The notes beneath the pieces were generated by a model. That model searched no databases. It saw only the letters and a list, made by a program, of their open reading frames with translations, and was not told the origin of the DNA. From Oreocharis arfaki (taxonomy: Eukaryota; Chordata; Aves; Passeriformes; Paramythiidae), in NCBI GenBank assembly GCA_013398015.1, contig VZRR01013467.1:35797-99796 (forward strand): DNA of 64,000 nucleotides. Reading direction: 5' to 3'. The position numbers were made by a program, and so were the translations under genes. Positions 31,800 through 44,900 of the stretch are shown piece by piece. The number at the start of each line of letters is the position of its first letter. Position 1 is the stretch's first letter.

Positions 31800-32105
31800 C
31801 TAATGCTGTCGCGAAGATTTGGGCACTATTGACACACACGGCGCATTAAACGCCTTACGGGGGATTTGCATAAGCTCGGGGAGGGAGGAAGAGTGCAGAG
31901 AAAAGTGTCGACAATGGGGAAGTAAATGCATTAAAGTGCTTAGGGGGGAAAAAAAAATCTGATAAAGGAATAAACCAGTTAAGGGAATATATTACTCATA
32001 GCCCCGTTATTCAAATCCTGCCTTATAGGAAATCCTCTTAAGGCGATCACCTGATTGTGTGTTAAATTCCTAATTGAATAATAAAAGAATTATGTATTTC
32101 TTCCA
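31800..32105. promoter_or_regulatory. Candidate conserved non-coding element
   Basis: AT-rich island flanked by GC-rich DNA, with low simple-repeat content, several retained CpGs, ATTTGCATAA (31864-31873), CACCTG, GATAAAG and CTAATTGAATAATAAAAG. The composition is typical of deeply conserved developmental enhancers; conservation itself cannot be seen here. Confidence 0.4.
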
Positions 32106-34394
32106 TAATGGGACAAAGATGGGAGCCCACGAGGATGCTCGGACAGGGGGGAGCTGGTGTCAGAGGAGATGAGGGGAGAGGGGTCTTGCAGCAGCAGCAG
32201 CATCCAGGAGGGATGTGATGGGAGATGTGGGAGTTGGGAGGGACGGCTGGGGAAGGGGAAGGTTGCAGGGCTGAGTGCCTTTGGGTAGTGGAGAGCTTTG
32301 CTGGGATGATTTTAGGAATGATGGTACCTAGAGGGAGAAAGATTTGGTGGAAATCCAGGGCTCCTCCAGCCCCGTTGGTGCAAGAGCTGAGAGAAGACAC
32401 CAAATGTGGCCCCTGCCCTGGAGGTGGTGGGAGCACAGCAACTGCAGCCCAAGACCCAGGCAGAGGGAACTTCGGCGGGGCTTACAGCAGCTCCTGAAGC
32501 TGCTGAGGAGCGGAGGGAGGGCCTATGTGCAGCCCTGGATGCTTCAGGAGAGGCTCAGCCCCTGCTGCCCCCTCCTTTCCCCAGCCAGGGCTGAGGGCGA
32601 TGCCTGCGCGGCCTCTCAGATGCTGCTGCCCTTCCCCCCACCCCCACGCTATAAATAAGATGCAAAAAAAGGAGAGGGGAAAAAAAAAAAAAGAAAATAA
32701 GAAAAAGAGCACATCACCTGGCACTCAGGAGGTGAGGGAGAACAGCAGGACTGACATGCACCAAACCCTCAGACTGTGCAAGGAGGGTGGGGGTGGAAAG
32801 GGGGGGAGAAACAAAAGAGCTAAAAATAGCCCAGGGAGCTGCTTTCTTCCCGGAGATCATTCTTTTTTTTTTTTCCTACCCAGCCGTTTCATTTCATAAA
32901 CAGGATTATTTATTTATTTCTCCCTCTCTTCACTCCACTTTTTACTTATGTTTTCTATTTAGTCAACACTGCTTTACCCATGCTCACATCTCCTTTAAAC
33001 GCTAGGTAAAAACCAGAACGAAACACCCAAACCCAAGGAAAAAAACCCTGAAACCAACAGCCTTGATGCCTCCAGCCGTGTCTTGCATTACTACAGCTCT
33101 TTATAGGTACTTGAATATCCCCGAGTTGCACCTGCTAATGCAAACTCCGATATCAGTAAGTGGCAGCGGTGAGGGCAGAGGCAGCAGCTGAGAAAACAAA
33201 GCACCAGCGTCCAGCAAGCCCCAGCCAAGCTCCAGGCTGCCAGAGGCTTTTTATTAGGCAGCGTTGGGTTGCTGGAGCCAGGCTGAGGTCCCAGCCCAGG
33301 GCGAGTGTGGGAGCTGGAAGAAAGCAGGTTTGCAGGGAGGTGGGGCTGGAGTTATCCTCAGGGAACTGACCTGTCTAAGCCAAGCTTGTGCAGGGCAGGG
33401 GGTGGCCAAGCCCCCCAATTCCCAGGGGAGACCCCCAAGCCCCAGAGCAGCTCCAGCCATACCGAGGAGCTCACAGGTTTGCTCCACTCACGTCTCCAGC
33501 AGTGCCCGTACCTCCTCCTCGATCCTGCATCCTCCAGCAGCAGCCAGGGAAATCAGGGATGACAGGAGCAGTTAATTTGAGCCTGCAGAGGCCATCTTCC
33601 CGTGCATGTGTTGTTTTGTTTCCAAATAGACTTTTAATAACGAATTTCAGATGGTAAAGAGAAAAAGCTTCGTCCCGGCCTCTTGAAATGCAAATTGCCT
33701 TTTCACCCTGGGAGAGATGAAAGACTCTTTGCTATCTGAAACGTTAAAAAGGGGTGAGATAACGTCCCTGGCTCTGTCTCCCCGCTTTCATTTCCAAAAT
33801 TGTTTTTGGGTGAGGAGAGGAGAGATGCTCTGCACGATTTCACTGTGCTTGGTGCCCATAGAGAGCAGGGGGGTCTTCAGGGGACACCTGAAGCAGAGAC
33901 CCCTGTGCCCTGATGGTGCAGAGGGAGGAGACACAGCCCGGGGTCTGTATTCCCCTTCACACCAGCCCTGCTTCAGCCCACAGCAGAGGCTGTGGGGCCA
34001 GGTGAAGCCCAGAGCTTTGCCCTCCCCTGCCAGAACTCGATTTTTGGGCCCAATTTCAAAAGCTGCAGCATTATCTGCTCAGGAAAACACAGCAGAGCAG
34101 CGGTACAGCCACACAGCTAAAGCCAGACCCACCCTGCTCTGGCCCCATCACAGTCCCCTCATCCCAGCACAGCTGGATCAAGCTCCAGGCAGGAGCTTGT
34201 GGCACACACAGCAGCCAAGGACCCTCTGCCTCCCCCAGCAGTTTCGGTTCAGGGGCTGGGTGAAGGCAAACACAGACCAGTATTCTTTCCCCCTCCCATG
34301 CTCTGCTCTGGGTCAAGGAGCACAGGTGCAAGGCAGACGCCCTCAGCACGCACGGAAGGTGCTGCAGAGAGCTGCTGAAAAAGTTAGGAGGGAT
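32106..34394. other. Intergenic sequence
   Basis: No gene. Includes a poly-A/poly-T rich patch (32665-32710, 32862-32875) and an AT-rich block with the octamer ATGCAAAT at 33688-33695. Confidence 0.55.
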
Positions 34395-34712
34395 GAGGGA
34401 TGTTATGGGAGCAAACAAGGGAAAGAGCATGGATTCACCAAGGGGAAAAGGCTGAGATGCTGCCAGCAAAAGAGCAGGGAGGTTATGGGAGGAGAAAGAC
34501 TGGGATGCTGCTAGGGAACGTGCAGGGATGCTCTGGAGGAGAAAAGGCTGGGATGCTCCCAGGGAAGGAGCAGGGATGCTCCCAGGAGAAGAAGGAAAGA
34601 ACATGGGTGTTCCAGGAAAAGGGGATAGGGATGGTCCCAGGGAAAGGAAGAAAGAACATGGATGCTCTGGGGACAGAAGGCTGGGATGCTCCTGGGGAAG
34701 GGACAGGGACAC
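34395..34712. repeat. Degenerate purine-rich minisatellite
   Basis: Roughly 30-base units built on GGCTGGGATGCTCCCAGGGA and GAAAGAACATGG recur about nine to ten times with divergence. The two long overlapping open frames here (plus and minus) come from the repeat. Confidence 0.75.
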
Positions 34713-37080
34713 TCTGTGGCCCCAGGCCCCTGCACCTCCATCCAGCAGCTGCACAGCAGCAGAGCACAGCCCCCCACTGCTGGCCCCCAGGAGCCTTCCC
34801 TTCACCAGCCACAGGCCCATCCCTCTGCCTGCCCTCACAGATAAAATAAATTATCAGCCCCGATCTGGAGCTGCTGAGGAGCAGTGGCTGACGTGCCCGG
34901 GAGGGCTTTGCCGGTATCACCAGCCTGCCCCAAGCAGGGAGGAGGGGACAGCAGTGACAAGGGAGATGCTGAGAAGGTACACACCAGGCTGGCACCCTAA
35001 AGTGACTCCGTACCCACCGTGTGGGCAAGGTGGCTCTGATCACACGGGCAAAGCAGATCTGTGCCCCTGCATCACTTGGTGCCCCCCAGCTCCAGACTAC
35101 ACTTGAAGAGAAACGAGTCTTTCTCCAAGGGCCTTCCTTGCTGCTGCAAAACAGTATCCAAAATACCAAAATACTGCCCAAATCCTCTAGCTTACCTTGG
35201 ACTTACCCAGACACAGCAATCTACAAATCCTTTATTATAACCTGTAACTTAGTAAAACTCTCTGCTAAAAACCCCAACTCAAAACATTACCCAGTGCTGG
35301 AGGAGCTGGAATCAGCTTCCTCAGCTCCAGCAAGCTGGGCACAACGCCCTCATTAGCTCACAGTGCATCATTAATTAGCCAAAAAAACCTCTGCCAAGGG
35401 CCTGTCTGAGACTTGCGTGGGTTAGATGTGGCATGGGAGAGGCGAGTGCTCAGTCACCAGCTGAGAGTGGGTGCTGCAGAGAGACATGAGCTGCTCCCAA
35501 GCCTGGGCAGGATCAGAGTGGTGCTGGTGCTCACCTCTGGCTGCTGGACCCCCAGCACCACCCCAGCACCTGCTTCGTGCCCACTGGCTCTCCAAATGAG
35601 TGATGCTGCATCAACCTTGCAAACCAGCCAGGCCAGGGGCAGTGTGAGCTGCTCTGCCCAGTTCCTCACTCCTTGCTCTGCTCCCAGCAGCGTGTTCAGC
35701 TCAGCCACAGCCCAAGAGGAGCTCTTCACACCAGGACTGTGCTTCTGCTCAGTTATTTCATCTTGGACTCAAGTCCTGTGTTGTGAAGGGTCTCGGGGCC
35801 TGACCACTGGGCAGGTCATCACAGCTAAACCCAAAAGCCTACTCAGTACCAAGAGAAAGCACGTCAGGAAGGAACACAGGCACGAGTTCATGTTTACCCT
35901 TGTAATAAGATAAATAATTGGAGATGGGATTGCTCAGTCCCTTCCCTGGAAATTCATGCTCAATAGGCCAAACTCAGTACCAGTAGACAGAGGTGAAACT
36001 TCCAGCCTGAAGGCAACCATGGCTGCCTATTTCAGGGCTGGGTATGACCCACTGTTCACAATTTTTCCCATGCTTAACTGAAGAATATTCTGCTTTGCAC
36101 CCCTAGAGCAGGAGCAGAGGGCCTGTTGGACCTCCCAAAGCATCAGTGGGTCTGGATGACTCCATCCACCCGGGACACAGCAGACAGAGTTGTTGTTGGC
36201 ATCTCCACGGCAGATGGAAGTCACTGCCACTCCCTGAATCCACCAGCAGCTTCCCTCAGATCTTCGGTTTGCTCCAGGCAGGAGACAGGGAATTATCACC
36301 AGCAGCTGAGTGAACAGTTTAGAGACACTCATCTGAGCTAACACAGCCTATTTTGCCTGGAGCAAAGGGAGGCACAAAGCAGCAGCGACAGGGCAGCATT
36401 GCCCTCCAGAGCTGGATCAGGGGAGGCGGTGCCTTGCAGCTCCTCAGCCGAGGCCTCACCATGAAACAGCCACGCAGGAGAACAGGGAGAGTCTCATCCT
36501 CCTCTCGTCCTCGCGTGCTCCAACGCTGCCAGCAAGAGCAGAAAGGCTTTTGCTCCTCTTGTCCACCCCGATCAAAGCTCTCATCGCTGCTTTGCAGGAG
36601 GAAGGACACAGAAGCAGGAGATGCCTCCTCTCCCATCTGCAAGGCCTCACTCCACATCTTCCTCCAGGGCTTGAATGCGAGGAGCAACAAGCCTGGAGTG
36701 ACAGCACAAGGAGAGGGCTGGGTATGAAAGCACTGCTTGAGATGCAGCCCATGAAAAAAAGGAATAAAGGCAGCTAAGGAACTCACCTGAGCAGCAGGAG
36801 AAAAATATACAAATGCAAGTCCTGGGAAGAGCAGCTTTAAGGAGGAACAAGAGGGAAAATTACATTTGCAAGCAAAATGTGCCAAGAAAAACTCAGCTTT
36901 GTCCTTTCCCACTCCCTGCAAAGCCCAAGCTGACAGTGTCTGTGGAGAGCAGGTACAAAGCACAGCCGAGACCAAGGGCTCAGAACTGCTGCTGTTTTGG
37001 TTTGGGCCACATAACGTCACCCTGATCTTATCCAGCCCCGTCTCCAAGTAGCAAACAAAAGGAAGAAGACACAGAATACT
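34713..37080. other. Intergenic sequence downstream of WIPI2
   Basis: No gene, RNA or repeat recognised. Open frames are short, low-complexity and lack splice or family support. Confidence 0.55.
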
Positions 37081-37094
37081 TATCACAACACAGA

Positions 37095-40000
37095 TTTAAT
37101 TTCTTAGGCAGTTATAAAATTACAAAGAGCGACGGGCTAGCAGTGAGAGCCAGACACTTGGTGAGGTGGAATGTTAGACAGATTTTTCCACTTATCGACA
37201 CAGATACCAAACAGTCAGTGAGCACTGCAGGGTGCAGGGTTTTCTCCAGGTAAGGAAGCAAATGCAAGAGCAAATAGATCCAGGTAGACCTAGGGCTGAG
37301 TCAACGCCCCACAGAAACCCAGAGCTACAGGTCTGGGGAGAAGTCCCCACTCCTGAGTCGGACACATGCAGGGGCCCTGCGGCCGCACGGCCAAAGCCAC
37401 AGCACTGACACCTGTAACGAGCACAGCAGCAGCTGTTTGCAAGGCAGAATCACAACTTCTTGCCTGTTATTGTCAAAGCAGTGTAAGATGAGATTTTGCC
37501 AGTGGGAAGAGCATTAAAATGAAGGCATGTCATGATTAGAAAAATAGGAATTTGCTGAATTCCTTTGGTTGTACAACTGGAATCTGAAGGGATTTATTTA
37601 CAGTCAGAGCCATGCTTTCTTCACTGCGAGCCTTTCACAGGCCAGCAGATTCCAGGGAAAGAAAGGCCTGCTCTGCACATGTGGAGAAGACACTTGGGCC
37701 TTGCTCTCAGACATTAACAGGTTAATAAAGTTGACTGTTAGCCAGGACAGCTGGAGCACAGAATAAAACTTCCCAAACCTCTGCTGTGATTAATCCCCAC
37801 CAACACTTTGGACAAAGACTCCTGTCACTCTGCAAACAGCAGTGGAGCATCTGCACACGCCAGTGGGATACTGAACAGCTCAGCAACCCATGGGGAAAGA
37901 AATTCTACTGTCCTACTGCACACTGGTTGGTGCTAATGCCATTATTGGAGCCAAGAAAGCACAGCATGGGACATAACAGAGAGTGCTGTGCTCAGGCTCG
38001 GCACTAACCTGCTCACCCAGCCTGGGGCTCCTCTACTCACTCCTCCCTTTTCAGTGTTCCACACAGGTCAGACCAAGTTTCCTCTGTGCAGACACCTGTC
38101 ACTGCATTAAAGGTCTTCTCAGGTATTTATCTGCATCCAGGCAGACTTGAAAAGCCACCACCGCTACCCCCACCCTCTGCAAAACACAGAGCCAAGAAAC
38201 TCGCCGTGCAGGACCCAGAGCAGCAAGGTACAAGCACACACCTGATCCCAGAGGGAGCACTCGTGCCAATGTCTTGTTCACCAGGGCATCAGAACAAACA
38301 GCTTTTACCCTCTTGATGCTTTCTATTTCCTCCTCCTCCTCTGCCAGGCCCTGCCTTTTAACTGCTAGATTCGTATCTATCACTTGTATTTTGGAAACAG
38401 TGACATAAGAAGGGACCAGGGCAGATAAAAGCTTTCTGCCTCAGAACTTGAAATAGAGAGTAAACAGGCAGATGTCGAGACAGCAGCCAAGGACCTGCAC
38501 TCGCTGCCCATTTGCACATCAAGAGAAACAGCTCCTTCCCTACGGTACTCACTGGGAACTGATCCCACTGCAAGCTAAGACCTGAGTTTAGGATTCCAAG
38601 TTTTTCAGTGTTCCCCCCTCCCCAGCTTTGGTTGTTTCAGTTCTCTGCCTCAACCCTCCACTGAGTTAAAAGCTATCAGGAAGTGCAGCCCACATGGAGA
38701 GAGAGACAGACTGTACAGAACAAACACTGTCCTTCCAAGGAAGGTCAGTCTAAACTGAGAGGGGCTGCACAGGTGTTCCCATATCCTGTGACCAGGAGCT
38801 CATGGCCACAGCACAGGGCTAGAGCCTCCTTGGCTTGCCCTGGGTCTGTCAGAGCATCAGAACAGAAATGTTTAGACACCACCTGATTCACAGAGAACAA
38901 CAGTGCAATCACATGCTCCACACTCAGGTGAGGATGCAGCTGCAAACAGCATTTCTGGTTATGTTTAAAGAAAAAAAAAATAGAAACACATCTTTGTGTC
39001 ACTGGGATAAACCCCCAACCTGAAAGGCTTCTAACTTTGGTAGCACACCACAACAGGGTGGTTACTCAGGGCCTAAGGCCATCACAGGGAAATCATATCA
39101 GTCATATTTTATCTGAGAAAAAGTTTATATCCTCATGCAATGAATTTAAGACAAACTACTGTCACCACTACTAAATACACAGCCAGTGGGGACCAGAAAC
39201 AACCTGCTCCACCCTACTAGCTGGTCACTAACCTCAGAACATGAATATTTTTGCTCTATAAAAAGATTTTCCCAGTTACAACGGTAAGAAGATACTTTAA
39301 CTGGCTTTCAGCTTCTATTTAAGAGTGAACCAAGTAGGGCACAGCAATTCCACAGTGTGTGGCTCAGGAGCAGGAACACACTACAGCATATGGAAGACAG
39401 AAATACAGTGAATATGGGATCCAACTCACCTGTGGAAAATAAGGTATGAAAATTAAGAAGGGAATAATATTAGTACAATAAATGTTCTCCGTTTTTAACA
39501 GTTAAGTTAGTAATTACATTTAGGGGTGTAACATGGCCTTTGTTACACTCAAGAGTTGTAAAACTTGTGTGCTAAGCAGACCTGTGCTGCTGGTGCATGT
39601 TTACTGCTAACTGTGCTTGTGGAGTCTAGGCCAAGCCTCCAAGGCTGTTATCAGGAATGTTAACCAGCTTTAGTCTGGAATGAGCAGACATCTCCTGGGT
39701 GGTTCAGTTTGCCAGCAAAGCTCACTGAGCTTATATTCACTTTGAGACTTGTATTTCACTCTGCAGCTCGGAACATCACAGCAAAGCTGAGAGCAGTAAA
39801 GCAGAAAATAAAATAAATAACTGCAGACCATGGGATTGAGTTGTCAGCCAGACCTTAAAGTCAAGAGACTAAGTGAGATTTCAGCATGACTCAGGGGGTT
39901 GCTGTGAATGTGCTGGGTTCTGGAGAGGACACCACGAGCCACTCCAACCAACTACTTAGGACAGTCAAGGGTTTGCAGTGAATAACCAAGCCTGATCCCT

Positions 40001-41818
40001 TCTCTCCCACGCACACTCGTGTACAAACACCTTCCACTGACACGGACTTGCCTCTGACAGAGCTCTCCTGGCAGGGGCTACCACCTTCTTTGTACTTGTA
40101 GAGGCAGGAGAAGCCCAGCAGCCCACACAGGGCTTTGGGGACAGAGCCCACTGCCTGCCATTGCTCCAGAGAAGACTTGTTCATGGTACCAAATCCTAAA
40201 AGAACATCACTGCCTAGTTGTAGTAGGGAGTTCACACATAGCTGGAACACTCAGCCTCTGTCCTCCTCTCAAGATCTGCAGTTTTCTTGCCTCTTTTTAT
40301 ATTTACTTCTTTGCAAGCAATCAGTAGAGGGAAAGGAAACAACCCACATTGCTACACAGAAGGGAAAGCAGGCTCGTTTTGGCAAAGGGAAGTAACACTC
40401 ACCAAGTACTTCACTAATCACTTGCTCAATAACTGTTATCCAAGACTTAAGAGAAGGCACATTACAACCCTAAAAATAGTCTGCAGCACTGCTCAGCCTT
40501 GGAAAGCCCTAGACAGTGTCAGGGCAGTTAAGGATTTATTCCAAAACTGCCAAAGAAGCAGTTTTTGAATACTGCTTTGAATACAAACAGTCCTTGAGTG
40601 TATTATAAGAGGTACTCTGATGAGTGGGGAAATGGAAAAAAAAAACAAACCCAGAAAGAAAAGAAAAGCATAGTTATGCAGCAGTAGAGAACCCAGAAGT
40701 AAATTAAATTTTCAAAATCATTCATATTTACATCAGTATCTGAAAAAAAAAAAATCAAGAACTTTCACTATTGGAGCAGTACACTCAGCCCCAGACTGAG
40801 AAGAAGCAGGAATTGAGAGCCTTCCAGCAGGAAACCTTAAGGCTGTTTATAGAGTGGGGTTGCCAAACTCTACAGGGACTTCCCTCCAGCCTGACAGAAT
40901 CCTCGCTTTGGATAATTTAAAAAAGTATAAAAAAAGGTTATTGCTACTCTGCCAAGAAAATAGGACAATCTATAGGAAAGAAAGAAAGTGCATTCCAAGT
41001 CTTTTCTCAAAAACCCACAAGCTCATCAGCCACTACAGGCTACAGACACCCAAGTACCAAAGGTGTACAGACAAGATTCTCTAACAATCCTTCCCTCAAT
41101 TCTAGCTTTTCTTCCTGCAGCAATTCCTTTCCTTCCCTGTAAAGGCACTTTCTATACTCTATATCCTTATGCAGGGAAACACTTCCAGTCTTCCATCCCA
41201 ACAAACAGAACAGTCCCACAAATACACAACATTCAGAAGGAATTTTAATTAACAAAATGGTCCAGGAAAGGGAAGGGAGAACCCAAAAAAACAGGCCATT
41301 GCATTTGAAAGGTTGCATGTCAGTCACTAGGTATGCCTGCAAGCCCATGCACAGGAAACCATTTGGACCTTTGTCAGTGCAGAACTAGTTTCAGCTTCCA
41401 GAACCACTTCTCTACTCCTTCCTTATATAGGCTAAATATTATATACATATATAAAAAAAATACAAACTTGAGTTTGTTATAAAGTGGCTTCTCTCTCTCT
41501 CTCCCCCTCCGATGCTTGCTTGGCACATGAACGCATGCAAAGCTAAGTAGGCTCTGAGGGCTGCACAAACAGCAGGTTTTGGCAACAAAAAAAATAAACA
41601 CAGCTAAAAGAGATAAGCAAGATTAAAAGCCACTGAATTGAAAACCATATATTTTTCCAATTGTATAGAATTAGAACTACAGCTACGACTTAAAACTGTA
41701 AGAGTCTGTCATCCTCTCTCCCAACTCATGTCAAAGTTCATAGCAGCATAACACGAGATTCCTCAAGAAACATCAAGCCAGTGTTCTCTGCTTCAGGAGT
41801 GAGTTCACAGGTCCAAGC
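37095..41818 (-). other. WIPI2: WIPI2 3'UTR and/or downstream flank
   Basis: Unique sequence following the WIPI2 stop on the minus strand. Candidate signals are AATAAA at 40535-40540 and 37593-37598, and ATTAAA at 37095-37100. Which is used cannot be told, so the UTR could be about 1.3 kb or up to 4.7 kb. Confidence 0.4.
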
Positions 41819-41931
41819 TCAGTCTGTCCGAAGGATCATGGGGGGATGCTCACTGTCTTCATCCAATCTAAGCGAGTTGGTTTCATCTTCCAAGCAAGCT
41901 CCACCCACAGCACCCAGGTCATCCGTATAGG
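41819..41931 (-). CDS. WIPI2: WIPI2 exon 12, C-terminus
   Basis: Encodes [20 protein letters not shown] and [16 protein letters not shown], then TGA at 41821-41819. Acceptor CTCCAG. The acidic tail region holds the known MAPK/mTORC1-type and ubiquitin-regulated part of the protein in mammals. Confidence 0.97.
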
Positions 41932-44900
41932 CTGGAGAGAAAAGAACAAGGAGTTGGGGAATCAGCAGTGACAAACTAAGGCTTGGATTCAGACTGAATG
42001 AGCAGAGCTGAAGTACCAGGCATTACTTGAAATAGTTTCACTGCCACCCTATGTTTGTTTTTATCATGACTCTGTTTCATGACTCTTTCTGCAAAGCCAA
42101 GTGCAGCTCATGATCAAAACTGAACTCCTGTGTGTGTGCAATGCATACTGGAGCTTTGGGCAGGCTGATGTTTTCAGTCTCCACGGATGCAGTGTGGTAC
42201 AGATGTGGTATGTGCTGACTGTCCTCCCTTTGCAGTGAGGCAATAACTTGGGTGCCCAACATGGCAAAAGCTCCACTGACTCGGAGAGCTGCAGCACTAA
42301 CCAAGTTCTCATCCTCTTGATTTAACAGAGCAGTGAATCAGGCTAAAAGGTCGCCGTTCCCATAAAGGAACAATTGCAGCATTTATCAATCTTTTGTAAA
42401 AAAAAATTTTAAAAAGGGAGCAGGGCTGTAATTCAGATGCTTTGCTCAAGGTCTGGGTGCAGAACTGCCTCGAGAACCATGTGGCAAGTACTGAAACTAT
42501 CACTACAGCAATCAACCACAACTCAAGACAAAATTCTACCCAGAAAGCAGCAAACACAAGTGATCCATCTACAGAAAGCTACTGCACACCACGAGTGCTC
42601 TTTTCCTACTGCTCACCAAGGCTCCACCTCGCACGCACGGTTACGCAAAGCTCGGTGCGGACGTGGACCAGCTCGCGCAGCCATCTAGAAGGAAGCAACA
42701 GGCAGAGGTGCTCCCTGCCCCATTCCCAGCCTTCTCCTTACCATGCCTGGTGGGTGAGGAAGGCACATATGTACCTTTAGTCACAGCGGCACTGTACGTC
42801 TGCGCTACCAACGGCCGGTCGTGGGATGCAGACTCCAGAATTTCGTTGGCGGGCTCCATGCTGCCATCGAGCCTGCCAGGGAGAGAGGGGTTAGCTGGAG
42901 AGGTGATCTGTCTGGGCACAAGGCTGGCAGCTACAGGAAAATATTTCATCTGAGAACAGAAGAATAATGTATAGAGGAATGCAACAGGAGGAATTTGGTC
43001 CCTGCATTCCAGAGGCCTGGCAACTTGGTATTTCTCTGAAGACTCATCAGCATCATGCTGGCTTCTGACACAGCATCAGGATTTAAATCCTAGTAGCCCA
43101 TAGCAGGGAAAGAAGAGTCAAAACAAGACTGCATGATTAAAAAAACCCCATTCCAATCAGGAATATTGCAGATTGTCTTGAGCTCTGTCCACAACAGAGG
43201 TGGTTGCTTCATACACAGATACTAGAAAACCCTCTAGAGAAAGTATTAGAGCCTTTCAAAGATTAACAACTTGGTAAAAGCTTCCCTCTATGAGGCTTTA
43301 CTTCAACTCTAACCAGAGGTCATGCCTTTAAATGTTCAGATAAATGTATCATTTTGGACCATAATTGTAGGTTGACCAAAGCTGCAAACCTGAATTATCA
43401 TCATGAGTTATTATCTTCAATTCTATGATTGATCAAGTAATTTGACTGTGTTACTCCAGCTTTTCCTGCCAAGCCTTATTGGAAAACAGTGCATGGTCCT
43501 ATTTCTGTAAATGCTCTACAGTACTATTACAGAACATCAGCTGCCTGGCCTATATGCAAGGAATTTTAATAAGGACACCAGCACAGAGAGAACAGGGATA
43601 ATTTCATAGGCCAGTCTCCCCTCTGTGAAGTCAGAGTAAGATCTTTCTCATGTTTGTAACCACTTCATTTATTGATGAAGAGGACGGCGTCACTCGTTTC
43701 AAATTCTTGTTTAAGTAACTCAACTCAAAGTGCCAAGGGGAAACAGGAGCACAGAGGGAACAGCGATTGATCCCTCCCTGCACTGGGACAGGATTAAGTT
43801 TCTGCTGGGAAAGCGGTGCTTGGTGTAGTGGATACCTGGAAGGAAGGCTCAGGGGGATTCTGAAGTTACTCATTCATGTCAGAGGTCTGGAAAAAGATTA
43901 ATTTGAAGAAATGAGCTGTTCCAAGTTAGACTTTTCCAGAACGGAACTAAGTTTGAGAACAAAGTGGATTTTGAGAAGAAATAAAATGCAACATTTCTCA
44001 GCTAATGTGGACTTACTTGTGCTGCTTCATTAGTGTGCACTCGCCTCCTTCTTGGGGGTCTAGGTTGTACATGTAGAGATACCCATCAGCAGCTCCCACC
44101 AGCAAACGAGGGATCTTCTGGATTCTAGCAAGGTTTACAGGAGAGGTTATTAAGTAATAGATTATTAAATAACAGATTATTAAATAACATACACACTCTC
44201 TTCCCTTCCCATGATTTAATGGTTGGACTTGATCTTTTCCAACCTAAATGATTCTATGACTTTAAGGCATTATTTTCCACACTTTTGCTCCTAGACAGGG
44301 AATGCTGTTAACAGTTAGAGCACCCAGGAAAGCACTGTGTGTAAAAAAAATTACAGCATAACCACATTTTGGGGCTAACAAGATGCCACGGGAATCAAGC
44401 AATTACATATAACTCAGTAAAACAGGTTCAGAAGTTACCATCCTGTTACCAAGCTTTGTGCAACTCCAGAGACAAATATTCTAACGGGAAGGATTTACTT
44501 ATTTAAGAAATGTTACAAAGCTTAATTATTGCTTAAAGGGTGCTTTGAGATCAGAGGAGTGAGAGTACAGACATGAAGTCAATTTAGCATAAAAACTATA
44601 AAACCCCCACAAAATAAGTTTACTACTGCTCATCTTACTGCTTTGGTAGCTGTGCCAAATGGGACCTGCCTTTGAGGAAGACAGCATAAAAGATTAGATT
44701 TAGTCCTCAAAATTAACTTTAATGAATGCTACGCTGTTTTAGAGACAAGAATTATACGAACTTGCTTTCAAAGACTTCTTTAATGGTTAAGCTGGATTGC
44801 CTAATTTTGCAATTCACTAACAACATACAGCATCATTCCCCATAGCACTAATGGAAGCAAATGCCATAAAAGCCCACGGGTCTGTTCTCAGTACTCTGGT

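Noticed and set aside
33717..34838. Two overlapping long frames (265 codons plus, 255 codons minus)
   Set aside because: Low-complexity translations of the minisatellite and flanking GC-rich DNA, no homologous pattern or codon signal.
36319..37086. 255-codon minus-strand open frame
   Set aside because: Cys/Ser/Leu-rich random-looking translation in the flank of WIPI2; no splice sites or recognisable domain.
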